Positions 6,730 through 13,599 of a stretch of 14,891 bases of DNA are shown here, one piece after another (positions within the stretch are counted from its first letter, which is position 1; each line of letters opens with the position of its first letter). Under the pieces are notes generated by a model, which saw only the letters and a program-made list of their open reading frames with translations, was not told the origin of the DNA and searched no databases. The position numbers and the translations under genes are program-made. Source of the stretch: Leptolinea sp. UBA5203 (GTDB taxonomy: Bacteria; Chloroflexota; Anaerolineae; Anaerolineales; Anaerolineaceae); the NCBI GenBank assembly GCA_002412765.1, contig DHVR01000030.1, positions 160,173 through 175,063 on the forward strand, in the 5' to 3' direction.

Positions 6730-6777
6730 GTTGAATGCTTGGGTGCCCCCCTCACCTAAGTGTTCAACACTTTTTTT
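6730..6777 (+). terminator. Strong terminator hairpin after the acetyltransferase gene, or a very short hairpin RNA
   Basis: Bases 6730-6745 pair with 6753-6768 in a continuous 16-bp stem that includes three G-U pairs, capped by the C-rich loop CCCCCCT. It is followed by AC and seven T (6771-6777). It lies 90 nt past the acetyltransferase stop and can act as its terminator. A promoter-like sequence ends just before the stem, so the same hairpin could instead be released as a stand-alone RNA of about 48 nt. Confidence 0.8.
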
Positions 6778-6805
6778 AACCCCACAAAGACGGATTTTTA
6801 TTAAT

Positions 6806-6845
6806 AAAAAAAAGAGCGACCGGCACTTCGACAGGCTCAGTGACC
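6806..6845 (-). terminator. Probable terminator of the minus-strand membrane protein gene
   Basis: On the minus strand an imperfect hairpin (GGTCACT with AGTGCC) is followed 8 nt later by eight T (6813-6806). It lies about 40 nt past the stop codon of the membrane protein gene. The gap between stem and T-tract makes the assignment moderate. Confidence 0.4.
6822..6845. repeat. REP-like imperfect palindrome (CTTCGACAGGCTCAGTG element)
   Basis: The stretch around CACTTCGACAGGCTCAGTG is an imperfect inverted repeat (CACT...AGTG arms, extended by GG/CC). I recognise this core as one that recurs in intergenic regions of many unrelated bacterial genomes. Only one copy is visible here, so repetition in this genome is not shown. 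Confidence 0.45.
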
Positions 6846-6885
6846 ACGGGTTGCCCTGTTTTTTGAATGTCCATTTGACTGACTT

Positions 6886-7530
6886 TTACTGCACATCATC
6901 CGACTGTTGCTCGGTATTTTGCCCATCCGCAATTTCAACCCCTCGGGTTTCCAGCCAGGTATGAACCGTGCGGTGTCGATCCAGGCAGGCGTACCAGAGG
7001 ATGGTGGCGCCGCTGAATCCGCCCCAACTGTACCAGTTGATGTATTGATCTCCAAGGATAATCAAGATCAAAGCCATGCCAAAGAAGACAGGCGCGATCC
7101 AGCGTTCCCCTTGAATTTGATAATACCAGCGGTGGAGGACAAAAAGAAACCCGGTCAGGATCAGGAAGAGGGGTGTTAACATCACTGGTTGTTTTAGGAT
7201 CAAAATGAAGAAGATCAGAACCAACCCAGCCACACCTCCCACGATCAAGTGCATCCGATTCAGTGATCGATTGACCTCTTTGATGTGCAGCATTTGCTGG
7301 GGAGTCAGTTCATCCTCCTGCTCAATTTTGGCGAGTTTGCCTGAAAAATAAATGAACAATAACAAATTAACCAGAAAGGCAAATGCGAACAAAAAGCCGG
7401 TTAATTGGCGGCTTTTAATTTCAATATTCAACAATCCAATCAAGGCCCAGGGGACAGCGTACAAAGTAAAAAAGCCATTTAAGCGATTGATTTCTTCAAT
7501 CCGATACAATTTTGGCAACTCTTCTTCCAT
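6886..7530 (-). CDS. Uncharacterised six-helix membrane protein
   Basis: I do not recognise this 214-residue protein. Six hydrophobic stretches are visible at roughly 18-36, 43-66, 93-114, 118-135, 144-160 and 163-180. A charged cytoplasmic-type loop after the second (KLAKIEQEDELTPQQMLHIKEVNRSLNRM) looks helical. A hydrophilic acidic tail (about 195-214, EIADGQNTEQQSDDVQ) follows the last segment. No catalytic motif is evident; RWYYQIQGERW (about 134-144) and DQYINWYSWGG are aromatic-rich segments that could face a membrane interface. The gene is real by its strong ribosome site (AGGAGAG, 4 nt before the ATG), continuous membrane topology and isolated single-gene position. It is divergent from the Lgt-like gene. 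A TATAAT box on its strand (7569-7564) may be its -10, without a clear -35. Confidence 0.8.
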   Translation of the reverse strand: MEEELPKLYRIEEINRLNGFFTLYAVPWALIGLLNIEIKSRQLTGFLFAFAFLVNLLLFIYFSGKLAKIEQEDELTPQQMLHIKEVNRSLNRMHLIVGGVAGLVLIFFILILKQPVMLTPLFLILTGFLFVLHRWYYQIQGERWIAPVFFGMALILIILGDQYINWYSWGGFSGATILWYACLDRHRTVHTWLETRGVEIADGQNTEQQSDDVQ

Positions 7531-7606
7531 AAAGCTCTCCTGTGGATTGGCTCAATTATGCTTATTATAATCCGGTTCGGTGAAGGCGGGTTTCGGGTTC
7601 AATTTT

Positions 7607-7621
7607 CGGGAAGGCTTCCCG
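7607..7621. promoter_or_regulatory. Small perfect inverted repeat upstream of the Lgt-like gene
   Basis: CGGGAA-GGC-TTCCCG lies 7 bp before a TATGAT -10-like box (7628-7633). It could be an operator overlapping the promoter of the Lgt-like/NAD operon; nothing identifies the regulator. Confidence 0.3.
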
Positions 7622-7645
7622 GGTAAGTATGATAAGATAGGAGGC

Positions 7646-8371
7646 ATGACCAATGGACTGAGTCTCTATTTATTGATCCTAGCTGGCGGTGCTTCCCTGG
7701 CAACCTGGTTGGTGATTGCCCGTCAACCGCCGGAACGTCAGACCCGAAATGGCTTGCTTCTTCTGGTCGTTTATGTCAGTGCCTATGTAGGCGCTCGCCT
7801 GGGATTTGTATTGTTCGAAATGGAGACCCTGCCGCAGGATTGGATACTTCTGCTGGATTTTCAAAGGGGAGGCTTATCGGCCTTTGGCGCCCTTTGGGGC
7901 GGTTTGATTGGTTTCTTTTTGGGCTGTTCAGCCCAACGCCGTCAACCCTACGAAGCCCTGGATCAAATTTCTGCCATGGTTTTACCCATGACTGCTTTTG
8001 TATGTGTCGCCCGTTGGACGGTGGATTCCGCCTTATATCGCAGTTACCCTGTCAGTATGAAGGATTTTTTACCTCAAACCTCTCTGGGTATTGCCAATCT
8101 GCAAGCCCCCGATATATTAGTCCTGGCCGCCGTGCTGTTGATTTTAATCAGTTGGGCTCTGGATGGATTGAAGCGGCTTAAAAAACCTGCTGGGCTGGAT
8201 GGAAATTTGGCTTTCACGATGCTGATTCTCTTTTGGGCTGTGTTGGAATCCAGCTATGGCTTTCTTCGCCTGCATCCGGGTTTTACCCTGTACCTATGCC
8301 TTACCGCTGCCTTGCCGATTATTTCGTGGATTGTTTGGCTGTGGCTGGGCAGAAAGGCTGAAGCCCGTTAA
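7646..8371 (+). CDS. Lgt-family membrane protein lacking the catalytic His motif (probable pseudoenzyme)
   Basis: The 241-residue polytopic protein aligns by eye with prolipoprotein diacylglyceryl transferase: GARLGFVLFE (49-58), RGGLSAFGALWGG (74-86), an EALDQISAMVLPM segment and a final ESSYGFLR. In true Lgt the second motif is GGLSFHGG with an essential His; here Phe80 replaces it and Ala82 replaces the second Gly. The Lgt signature GRIGNFINGE is reduced to ARWTVDSALY, keeping only the Arg (123). It therefore probably cannot transfer diacylglycerol in the usual way and may bind lipid or do something else. It opens a tight gene cluster with glutaminase, NadE and an MFS exporter, 43 nt before the next gene. 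Start: GGAGG lies only 1 nt before the ATG, too close for normal use. The -10-like box places the transcript start a few nt upstream, so leaderless initiation is possible. Confidence 0.8.
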   Translation: MTNGLSLYLLILAGGASLATWLVIARQPPERQTRNGLLLLVVYVSAYVGARLGFVLFEMETLPQDWILLLDFQRGGLSAFGALWGGLIGFFLGCSAQRRQPYEALDQISAMVLPMTAFVCVARWTVDSALYRSYPVSMKDFLPQTSLGIANLQAPDILVLAAVLLILISWALDGLKRLKKPAGLDGNLAFTMLILFWAVLESSYGFLRLHPGFTLYLCLTAALPIISWIVWLWLGRKAEAR

Positions 8372-8414
8372 AATAAAGCTAGGTCTCATTGGTAGTTAAG
8401 TTAAGGAAATCTCT

Positions 8415-9287
8415 ATGAGCAATATGACGATTGCACTGGCACAGTTGAATACCCGTTTGGGCGACGTCCCGGCCAATTTGGAAAAACATTTGTCCTGGAT
8501 TGATAAAGCGGCCACGGATGGGGCGGATTTAATTGTTTTCCCTGAACTCTCCCTGACCGGTTATATCCTGCAGGATTTGAGCAGTCAGGTGGCCTGCAAA
8601 CCCCGTGCGGATGACCCCGTTTTTGCCCCCTTGATTAAAGCCAGCCAGCATGTGGATATAGTGGTTGGGTTCGTTGAAGAGGATGTGCGCAGCCGCTTTT
8701 TCATCTCCGCGGCCTACCTCTCCAAAGGAGAGGTGCTGCATGTCCACCGCAAAGTCTATTTGCCGACCTACGGCCTGTTTGATGAGGGCCGCTTTTTTGC
8801 CCTGGGGGATTCCGTACGTGCTTTTGACACCCGCTTTGGGCGCATGGGAATTTTGATTTGCGAGGATTTCTGGCACACCTCACCGCCTTATTTATTGTGG
8901 CTGGATGGTGCGGATATCTTCCTGCTGCTTTCTTCTTCTCCAGGACGCGGCCTGACTCATGATCCTCAATTGGAATCCAGCCACTGGGTGGAGCATATTA
9001 ATCAGGCCTATGCGAGTATGTTTACCTCCTTTGTCGTGCATACCAACCGGGTTGGGTTTGAAGACGGGCTACATTTTTGGGGCGGCGCTTCGGTCTATGA
9101 CCCTGCCGGTAAGTTGATTGAACGTGCGCCCTATTTTGACGAAAACATGATGCAAGTTAAACTGGACCTGAATGAACTTCACCGTGTTCGTGCCCGTTTA
9201 CCCTTATTGCGGGACGAACGTACGGGGTTGATGCAGCGGGAACTGAGCCGCATCCTGACGGATGAGAATCGCAATTCCGGCCGATAA
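8415..9287 (+). CDS. Nitrilase-superfamily amidase, probable glutaminase subunit of NAD+ synthetase
   Basis: The 290-residue carbon-nitrogen hydrolase has the full Glu-Lys-Cys triad: Glu44 (VFPELSLTGY), Lys113 (HRKVYLP) and Cys149 (GILICEDFWH). The motifs LPTYGLFDEGRFF and CEDFWH are those of the glutaminase domain of glutamine-dependent NAD+ synthetases, which releases ammonia from glutamine. In most bacteria that domain is fused to the synthetase; here it ends 22 nt before a stand-alone nadE, so the two proteins likely form a split enzyme in the cytoplasm. A C-terminal stretch (about 255-290) is basic and helical and may contact NadE. Start: AAGGA (8403-8407) is 7 nt before the ATG; a second ATG three codons later is possible. 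The amidase assignment is firm; the partner is inferred from context and motif. Confidence 0.9.
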   Translation: MSNMTIALAQLNTRLGDVPANLEKHLSWIDKAATDGADLIVFPELSLTGYILQDLSSQVACKPRADDPVFAPLIKASQHVDIVVGFVEEDVRSRFFISAAYLSKGEVLHVHRKVYLPTYGLFDEGRFFALGDSVRAFDTRFGRMGILICEDFWHTSPPYLLWLDGADIFLLLSSSPGRGLTHDPQLESSHWVEHINQAYASMFTSFVVHTNRVGFEDGLHFWGGASVYDPAGKLIERAPYFDENMMQVKLDLNELHRVRARLPLLRDERTGLMQRELSRILTDENRNSGR

Positions 9288-9309
9288 CCGCTGGATAGGA
9301 AGGAGATTC

Positions 9310-10137
9310 ATGAAAGAATCAGACTTAAGAATAAATGGCCCATTGGCGCGCAAGATATTGACCGGTTTTATTCATAGTGAGATCACACGTGCCGGATTTA
9401 AAAAAGCGGTCATCGGACTCTCCGGCGGCATCGATTCCGCCCTGTCCTGCTTTTTGGCAGCGGAAGCCCTCGGACCGGAAAATGTTTTGGCCGTTCGCAT
9501 GCCGTACCGTGCATCTTCCCAGGATTCTTTGGACCATGCCCAATTAGTGATTGACGCCACCGGTGTGCGTTCCATGACCGTGGATATCACGGACATGGTG
9601 GATCCATTGATCGCCAAATTTCCCGAGATGGATTCTCTGCGCAAAGGCAACATCATGGCGCGCATGCGCATGATCGTGCTTTACGACCAATCCGCCGTGG
9701 AACCTGCCCTTGTTGTGGGAACCGGCAATAAGACCGAAATTTTACTGGGCTACACCACCCTGTTTGGCGACTCCGCCTGCGCCATCAATCCGCTGGGGGA
9801 TTTATACAAAACCCAGGTGCGCCAACTCTCTGCCGATTTGAGTGTGCCCGCTGAGATCATTCATAAGGCCCCATCAGCCGATTTGTGGGCCGGGCAAACC
9901 GATGAGGCGGATTTGGGTTTCACCTATGAAGCCGTGGACCAATTGCTTTACTTGATGGTCGATCAGCGTTACACCCGGGATGAATGTATTGCCGCTGGTT
10001 ACGAGAAAGCCTTCACGGAAGCGGTCGCCCGGCGTATTCAACGCTTCCATTTCAAACGGGTCATGCCACCGATTGCCAAATTGAGCAACCGTACCATAGG
10101 CTACGATTTCTTATACTTAAGAGATATGGGAACTTGA
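9310..10137 (+). CDS. nadE: NAD+ synthase (synthetase domain only)
   Basis: The 275-residue protein is an ATP-dependent synthetase that amidates nicotinic acid adenine dinucleotide to NAD+, the last step of NAD biosynthesis. The PP-loop is GLSGGIDSA (36-44). Other family motifs are KGNIMARMRM (112-121), VGTGNKTEILLGYTTLFGD (136-154), GDLYKTQVR (163-171) and the substrate segment KAPSADLWAGQTDE (186-199). No glutaminase domain is attached; the separate nitrilase-type gene just upstream probably supplies ammonia. Start: AGGAG (9301-9305) is 4 nt before the ATG at 9310. An upstream in-frame ATG at 9262 lies inside the glutaminase gene and lacks a ribosome site. Downstream, the MFS gene begins 1 nt after the stop. 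Confidence 0.96.
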   Translation: MKESDLRINGPLARKILTGFIHSEITRAGFKKAVIGLSGGIDSALSCFLAAEALGPENVLAVRMPYRASSQDSLDHAQLVIDATGVRSMTVDITDMVDPLIAKFPEMDSLRKGNIMARMRMIVLYDQSAVEPALVVGTGNKTEILLGYTTLFGDSACAINPLGDLYKTQVRQLSADLSVPAEIIHKAPSADLWAGQTDEADLGFTYEAVDQLLYLMVDQRYTRDECIAAGYEKAFTEAVARRIQRFHFKRVMPPIAKLSNRTIGYDFLYLRDMGT

Positions 10138-10138
10138 T

Positions 10139-11413
10139 TTGACTTCATTGAAACAACTCACCCTCCCGCCGGCGATGCAACATCGCCGGTATCGTGTTTT
10201 TTGGCTGGGTATACTGGTTTCCACTCTAGGCTCCAAAATGCAATTCTGGGCGCTGCTATGGCACGTGCGTACCCTCACCGATCAACCGATTGTCTTAGGG
10301 GCCATCGGCCTGACCCGTCTGCTGCCCATTTTAGGGTTCTCCCTCTTGGGTGGCCTATTAGCGGATCGTCATGATCGTCGCAAAATATTATTTTTCACAC
10401 AGCTTGTGCAAACCCTGGTGGCAGTTTGTTTAGGATTGCTTACCCTTTTAGGCGAGTTACAAATCTGGCATATTTATTTACTGCTGACGATTGAATCGGT
10501 GGCTGTGGCATTTGATAATCCTGCCCGTCAATCCCTCACGCCAAATCTGGTTCCCAAAACGGATTTGACAAGTGCCTTTGGAATGGGTTCCATTGCCTCA
10601 AACTTTGGCGCCATCGTTGGCCCTGCCATCAGCGGATTTTTGATTGCCGGAGTTGGGCTGCAATGGGTTTACTGGATCAATGCCTTCTCCTTCACAGCCC
10701 TGATTGGTGCATTGGCGGTGATAGGCCCAGTTCGCCAACAGCAGGAATTACAACCAACCATCAAACAAAACACGGCTATAGGGGAGGGATTTAAGTTTAC
10801 CTTTTCCCATCCGATCATTGTTTCCACCATGCTGCTGGATTTCTTTGCCACTTTGTTTTCTTCCGCCAATCGCTTGTTACCCTTTATTGCCATTGATGTT
10901 CTCGGGGTGGGGGCCGTGGCGTATGGTTGGTTATCCGCAGCACAATCTATTGGCGCGGTAGGTGTAGCTCTGTTTCTTAGCCAGAAAACCAATCTACGCA
11001 GCCAAGGGTGGATTGTGATGATTTCTGTGACTTTCTTTGGTTTGGCGACGGTTCTGCTAGGCCTGTCCCGTTCTTTTATTATGGCAATGATCGCCCTGAT
11101 TCTGATCGGCGCGGCCGACTCCGTCAGTACCATCATTCGCAACACGATTCGGCAATTGCAAACACCGGATACCATTCGCGGGCGAATGATCGGTATCAAT
11201 CAGATATTTTTCGTGGGTGGGCCGGAATTGGGTGAAGTGGAAGCAGGGCTGGTAGCTCAATTATGGGGCACACCCGTTGCCATTGTCAGCGGGGGCATCG
11301 CCTGTGTGATTGCCGTGCTTGGAATAGGGCTGCGTTGGCCGCAATTAGTTCGTTATGATGGGGGACAGTCCGAAACGGTGGAAACGAGGCCGGTCATCGC
11401 GCCCATACCGTAA
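10139..11413 (+). CDS. MFS exporter, DHA3/EntS-like (MFS_3)
   Basis: The product, up to 424 residues, has the twelve-helix major facilitator pattern with motif A GGLLADRHDRRKIL between helices 2 and 3. The segment IESVAVAFDNPARQSLTPNLVP is typical of the MFS_3 group, which includes enterobactin exporter EntS and macrolide efflux proteins. It should be a proton-driven exporter in the inner membrane; the substrate is unknown. Start is uncertain: TTG 10139 follows the nadE stop by 1 nt, suggesting translational coupling, with a weak GGGAA 6 nt before. A later ATG at 10175 has no ribosome site but would give a more typical N-terminus (MQHRRYRVFWLG). The 3' end faces the ABC-F gene with 7 nt between the stops. 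Confidence 0.88.
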   Translation: MTSLKQLTLPPAMQHRRYRVFWLGILVSTLGSKMQFWALLWHVRTLTDQPIVLGAIGLTRLLPILGFSLLGGLLADRHDRRKILFFTQLVQTLVAVCLGLLTLLGELQIWHIYLLLTIESVAVAFDNPARQSLTPNLVPKTDLTSAFGMGSIASNFGAIVGPAISGFLIAGVGLQWVYWINAFSFTALIGALAVIGPVRQQQELQPTIKQNTAIGEGFKFTFSHPIIVSTMLLDFFATLFSSANRLLPFIAIDVLGVGAVAYGWLSAAQSIGAVGVALFLSQKTNLRSQGWIVMISVTFFGLATVLLGLSRSFIMAMIALILIGAADSVSTIIRNTIRQLQTPDTIRGRMIGINQIFFVGGPELGEVEAGLVAQLWGTPVAIVSGGIACVIAVLGIGLRWPQLVRYDGGQSETVETRPVIAPIP

Positions 11414-11420
11414 AACAAGA

Positions 11421-13331
11421 TTACTCCGCAGAAGAAAGCTCTTCCCATTCGCTCATCAGGGAGGCAATAGTTTTTTCCAACTGGATGTATTTTTCGGTCA
11501 GGGTTTGCATTCGCAGCACATCCCCGGCGGCTCGATCCATAGATAGGGTGGTCTCCGCCAGGTCGCTTTCAGCGCTGGCAATGCCGGCTTCCAGAACCTC
11601 AATGCGCGCCAGACGCTGTCGTTCGCGATTGCTGGTGCCTTTTTTGTTTTTCTCCGGGGTTGGGGCAGAGCGTTCTGTTGCTGTGGTTATTCCCTGAGTA
11701 TTGGCCGAATTGCTTGCAGTATGCTCTTGCTGCCACCTGCGGTATTCACTATAGCTGCCGGAAAATAAATCCATTTGCGTATTTTCACGGTGAATGTACC
11801 AGACCTGCGTAGCCAGGGCATCGATCAGGAAGCGGTCATGAGAAACCAGCAAAATGGTGCCGTTGAAGCTCGAGAGCATGCTCTGCAGGATCTCCTGGGA
11901 TGAGATATCCAAATGGTTGGTGGGCTCATCCAGGAGCAGCAAATTGGCTCCTTTCAAAGCCAGGCAGGCCAAGGCCAGCCTGCCGCGTTCTCCGCCCGAA
12001 AGCTGGGCGACTTTTTTATAGACGTCATCTTCGGTAAATAAAAACTTGGCCAGGTAATCCCGTACTTCACCGGGCAGCATACCGGGGGCGGTCGCCTGGA
12101 TTTCTTTAATCAAGTCCCAATCCGGATGCAAATCCTCATGAGCCTGGGCGAAATAGCCGATCTGTACACCGGCACCCAGGGTTGCTTCCCCATGCAGGGG
12201 AGGCAGGATACCTAATAAGGTTTTCAACAGGGTGGTTTTTCCAGCGCCATTGGGGCCGATGATGGCGGCACACTCGCCGCGCAGCAGAACCAGATCCGGC
12301 AGCTCGATGAGTACTTTTTTATCATCCGGGTAGCCGACCTGCACGGATTCAGTACGGATGACCAGATCGCCGGAGCGACCGCCGCTTTTCAATTGGAAAT
12401 GCATTTGATTTTGATGCGTGGGGGCCGAGATTCTGGCATCTACAAGCATACGTTCCAGACGTTTGCGGCGTCCCTGAGCTTGGCGTGTGTTTTGTCCGGC
12501 GATATTCTTGCGGATGAAATCTTCTTCTTTTTCAATAAAAGCTTGTTGGGCTTCAAATTCCTTAATTTGGCGTACATAGCGTTCTTCGCGCTGGGTGAGG
12601 TAGGCGCTGTAATTTCCGCGATAGGTTTCCAACTGCGGCACCATCTCCCAGATGGTACTGACCACCTGATCCAGAAAATAGCGGTCATGGGAAATAATCA
12701 GCACCGAGCCCGGCCAATCCCGCAGGGCGGATTCCAGCCATTCGATGGCCTGGATATCCAAATGGTTGGTGGGTTCGTCCATGAACAACAGATCAGGCTG
12801 CTCCAGCAGAAGTTTGGCCAATAAGGCCCGGGTGCGCTGCCCGCCGGATAGCTGCTCCAAGGGACGCTGCCATTCCAGCTCGGGAAAACTTAGACCGGTC
12901 AGGGTCTGGCGGATTTGGGTTTCGTAATTGTAGCCGCCGCGCAGTTCAAATAAATGCTGCAGCTCGCCGTAGCGATTGAGCAGGTCTGTATTCTGCGGGG
13001 AAGCGGCCAGCTCTTTTTCCATTTTCTTGAGATTCACCTGCATTTCGATGACTGGTTTGAAGGCTTCTTCACAAACCTGCCAGAGCGACTTTTTGGAAGA
13101 GAAATCGGTGGTTTGTGGGAGATACCCCGCACGCAAGTCCTTGGCTCGGAAGACCTGTCCGCTGCTGGGTTCTTCCATATTGAGCAATATTTTTAGCAGG
13201 GTGGTTTTGCCTATGCCGTTGGGTCCCACCAGTCCGATGCGGGCGTGGTGAGGGATGCTCAAAGAGATGTCCCAGAAGATATCTTCTGCGCCAAAGGATT
13301 TACTTAAGTCCTGAGTGGTGATCAATGCCAT
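11421..13331 (-). CDS. ABC-F family ATPase (translation factor/ribosome protection type)
   Basis: The 636-residue soluble protein has two ABC cassettes and no membrane segment. Cassette 1: Walker A GPNGIGKT (36-43), signature LSGGQ (161-165), Walker B LLFMDEP (181-187). Cassette 2: Walker A GPNGAGKT (359-366), LSGGE (444-448), LLLLDEP (464-470). A charged linker of about 65 residues between them (roughly 240-310) is the P-site tRNA interaction motif that reaches into the ribosome. A C-terminal coiled coil (about 570-632) resembles Uup/YdiF proteins. Such proteins act on stalled ribosomes; some give antibiotic resistance. This one looks like a housekeeping type, because its leader is only about 13 nt and carries no attenuator peptide. 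Start: GGAGAG 7 nt before the ATG. Promoter: extended -10 TGGTATACT on the minus strand (13356-13351 for the hexamer). Confidence 0.94.
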   Translation of the reverse strand: MALITTQDLSKSFGAEDIFWDISLSIPHHARIGLVGPNGIGKTTLLKILLNMEEPSSGQVFRAKDLRAGYLPQTTDFSSKKSLWQVCEEAFKPVIEMQVNLKKMEKELAASPQNTDLLNRYGELQHLFELRGGYNYETQIRQTLTGLSFPELEWQRPLEQLSGGQRTRALLAKLLLEQPDLLFMDEPTNHLDIQAIEWLESALRDWPGSVLIISHDRYFLDQVVSTIWEMVPQLETYRGNYSAYLTQREERYVRQIKEFEAQQAFIEKEEDFIRKNIAGQNTRQAQGRRKRLERMLVDARISAPTHQNQMHFQLKSGGRSGDLVIRTESVQVGYPDDKKVLIELPDLVLLRGECAAIIGPNGAGKTTLLKTLLGILPPLHGEATLGAGVQIGYFAQAHEDLHPDWDLIKEIQATAPGMLPGEVRDYLAKFLFTEDDVYKKVAQLSGGERGRLALACLALKGANLLLLDEPTNHLDISSQEILQSMLSSFNGTILLVSHDRFLIDALATQVWYIHRENTQMDLFSGSYSEYRRWQQEHTASNSANTQGITTATERSAPTPEKNKKGTSNRERQRLARIEVLEAGIASAESDLAETTLSMDRAAGDVLRMQTLTEKYIQLEKTIASLMSEWEELSSAE

Positions 13332-13350
13332 GGGTAGTCTCTCCGGCGAA

Positions 13351-13359
13351 AGTATACCA
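13351..13359 (-). promoter_or_regulatory. Extended -10 promoter of the ABC-F gene
   Basis: On the minus strand TGGTATACT provides an extended -10 (hexamer 13356-13351) without a convincing -35. The predicted start near 13344 gives a leader of about 13 nt containing the GGAGAG ribosome site. Confidence 0.5.
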
Positions 13360-13454
13360 TAAAGGCCATTGAGCCGGTTTTATGAGGGTGGAGGTCATGC
13401 AAAAAAATAGGAAGCAAACCATGACCTGGGTCACAAGACAAAAGTTTCCAGCCC

Positions 13455-13463
13455 TGTTATATT
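13455..13463 (+). promoter_or_regulatory. Extended -10 promoter of the degV leader
   Basis: TGTTATATT gives an extended -10 with hexamer 13458-13463; the upstream TTTCCA is too near and too weak to count as a -35. The predicted start near 13470 gives a leader of about 130 nt before the DegV gene, long compared with other genes in this window. Confidence 0.45.
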
Positions 13464-13489
13464 CATGTCACAAATTGAACCGAATGAAT

Positions 13490-13524
13490 AGCGGAATTAG
13501 AAAAATTCCGCTCTGCGGTTTTTT
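13490..13524 (+). promoter_or_regulatory. Mutually exclusive hairpins with T-tract: candidate attenuator in the degV leader
   Basis: Hairpin A pairs AGCGGAATT (13490-13498) with AATTCCGCT (13504-13512). Hairpin B pairs CCGC (13508-13511) with GCGG (13515-13518) and is followed at once by six T (13519-13524), as in a terminator. Both use the same CCGC, so only one can form. This is the layout of a transcription attenuator, but B has only four G-C pairs, and a simple weak terminator or chance cannot be ruled out. Confidence 0.4.
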
Positions 13525-13599
13525 GGCGATAATGACGCGCCTGCCAAAAGCACGCTGCACTGTTTAGGGTTCAAACAAGAATCGACCTTTGGAGGCAGC

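Noticed and set aside
7580..7646. Upstream ATG start giving a 22-residue extension of the Lgt-like protein
   Set aside because: The extension is Gly/Phe-rich, has no ribosome site and covers the inverted repeat and the -10-like box.
9262..9309. Upstream ATG start for nadE inside the glutaminase gene
   Set aside because: Overlaps the glutaminase C-terminus and has no ribosome site; ATG 9310 has AGGAG at the right distance.
10669..11199. 176-codon minus-strand ORF opposite the MFS gene
   Set aside because: Shadow of the MFS reading frame; no start signal and no domain.
13382..13567. Small ORF (61 codons, or 56 from ATG 13397 with GGAGG nearby) before degV
   Set aside because: It crosses the promoter and hairpin region, has no hydrophobic or conserved pattern, and its frame is explained by chance; a leader peptide role is possible but unsupported.
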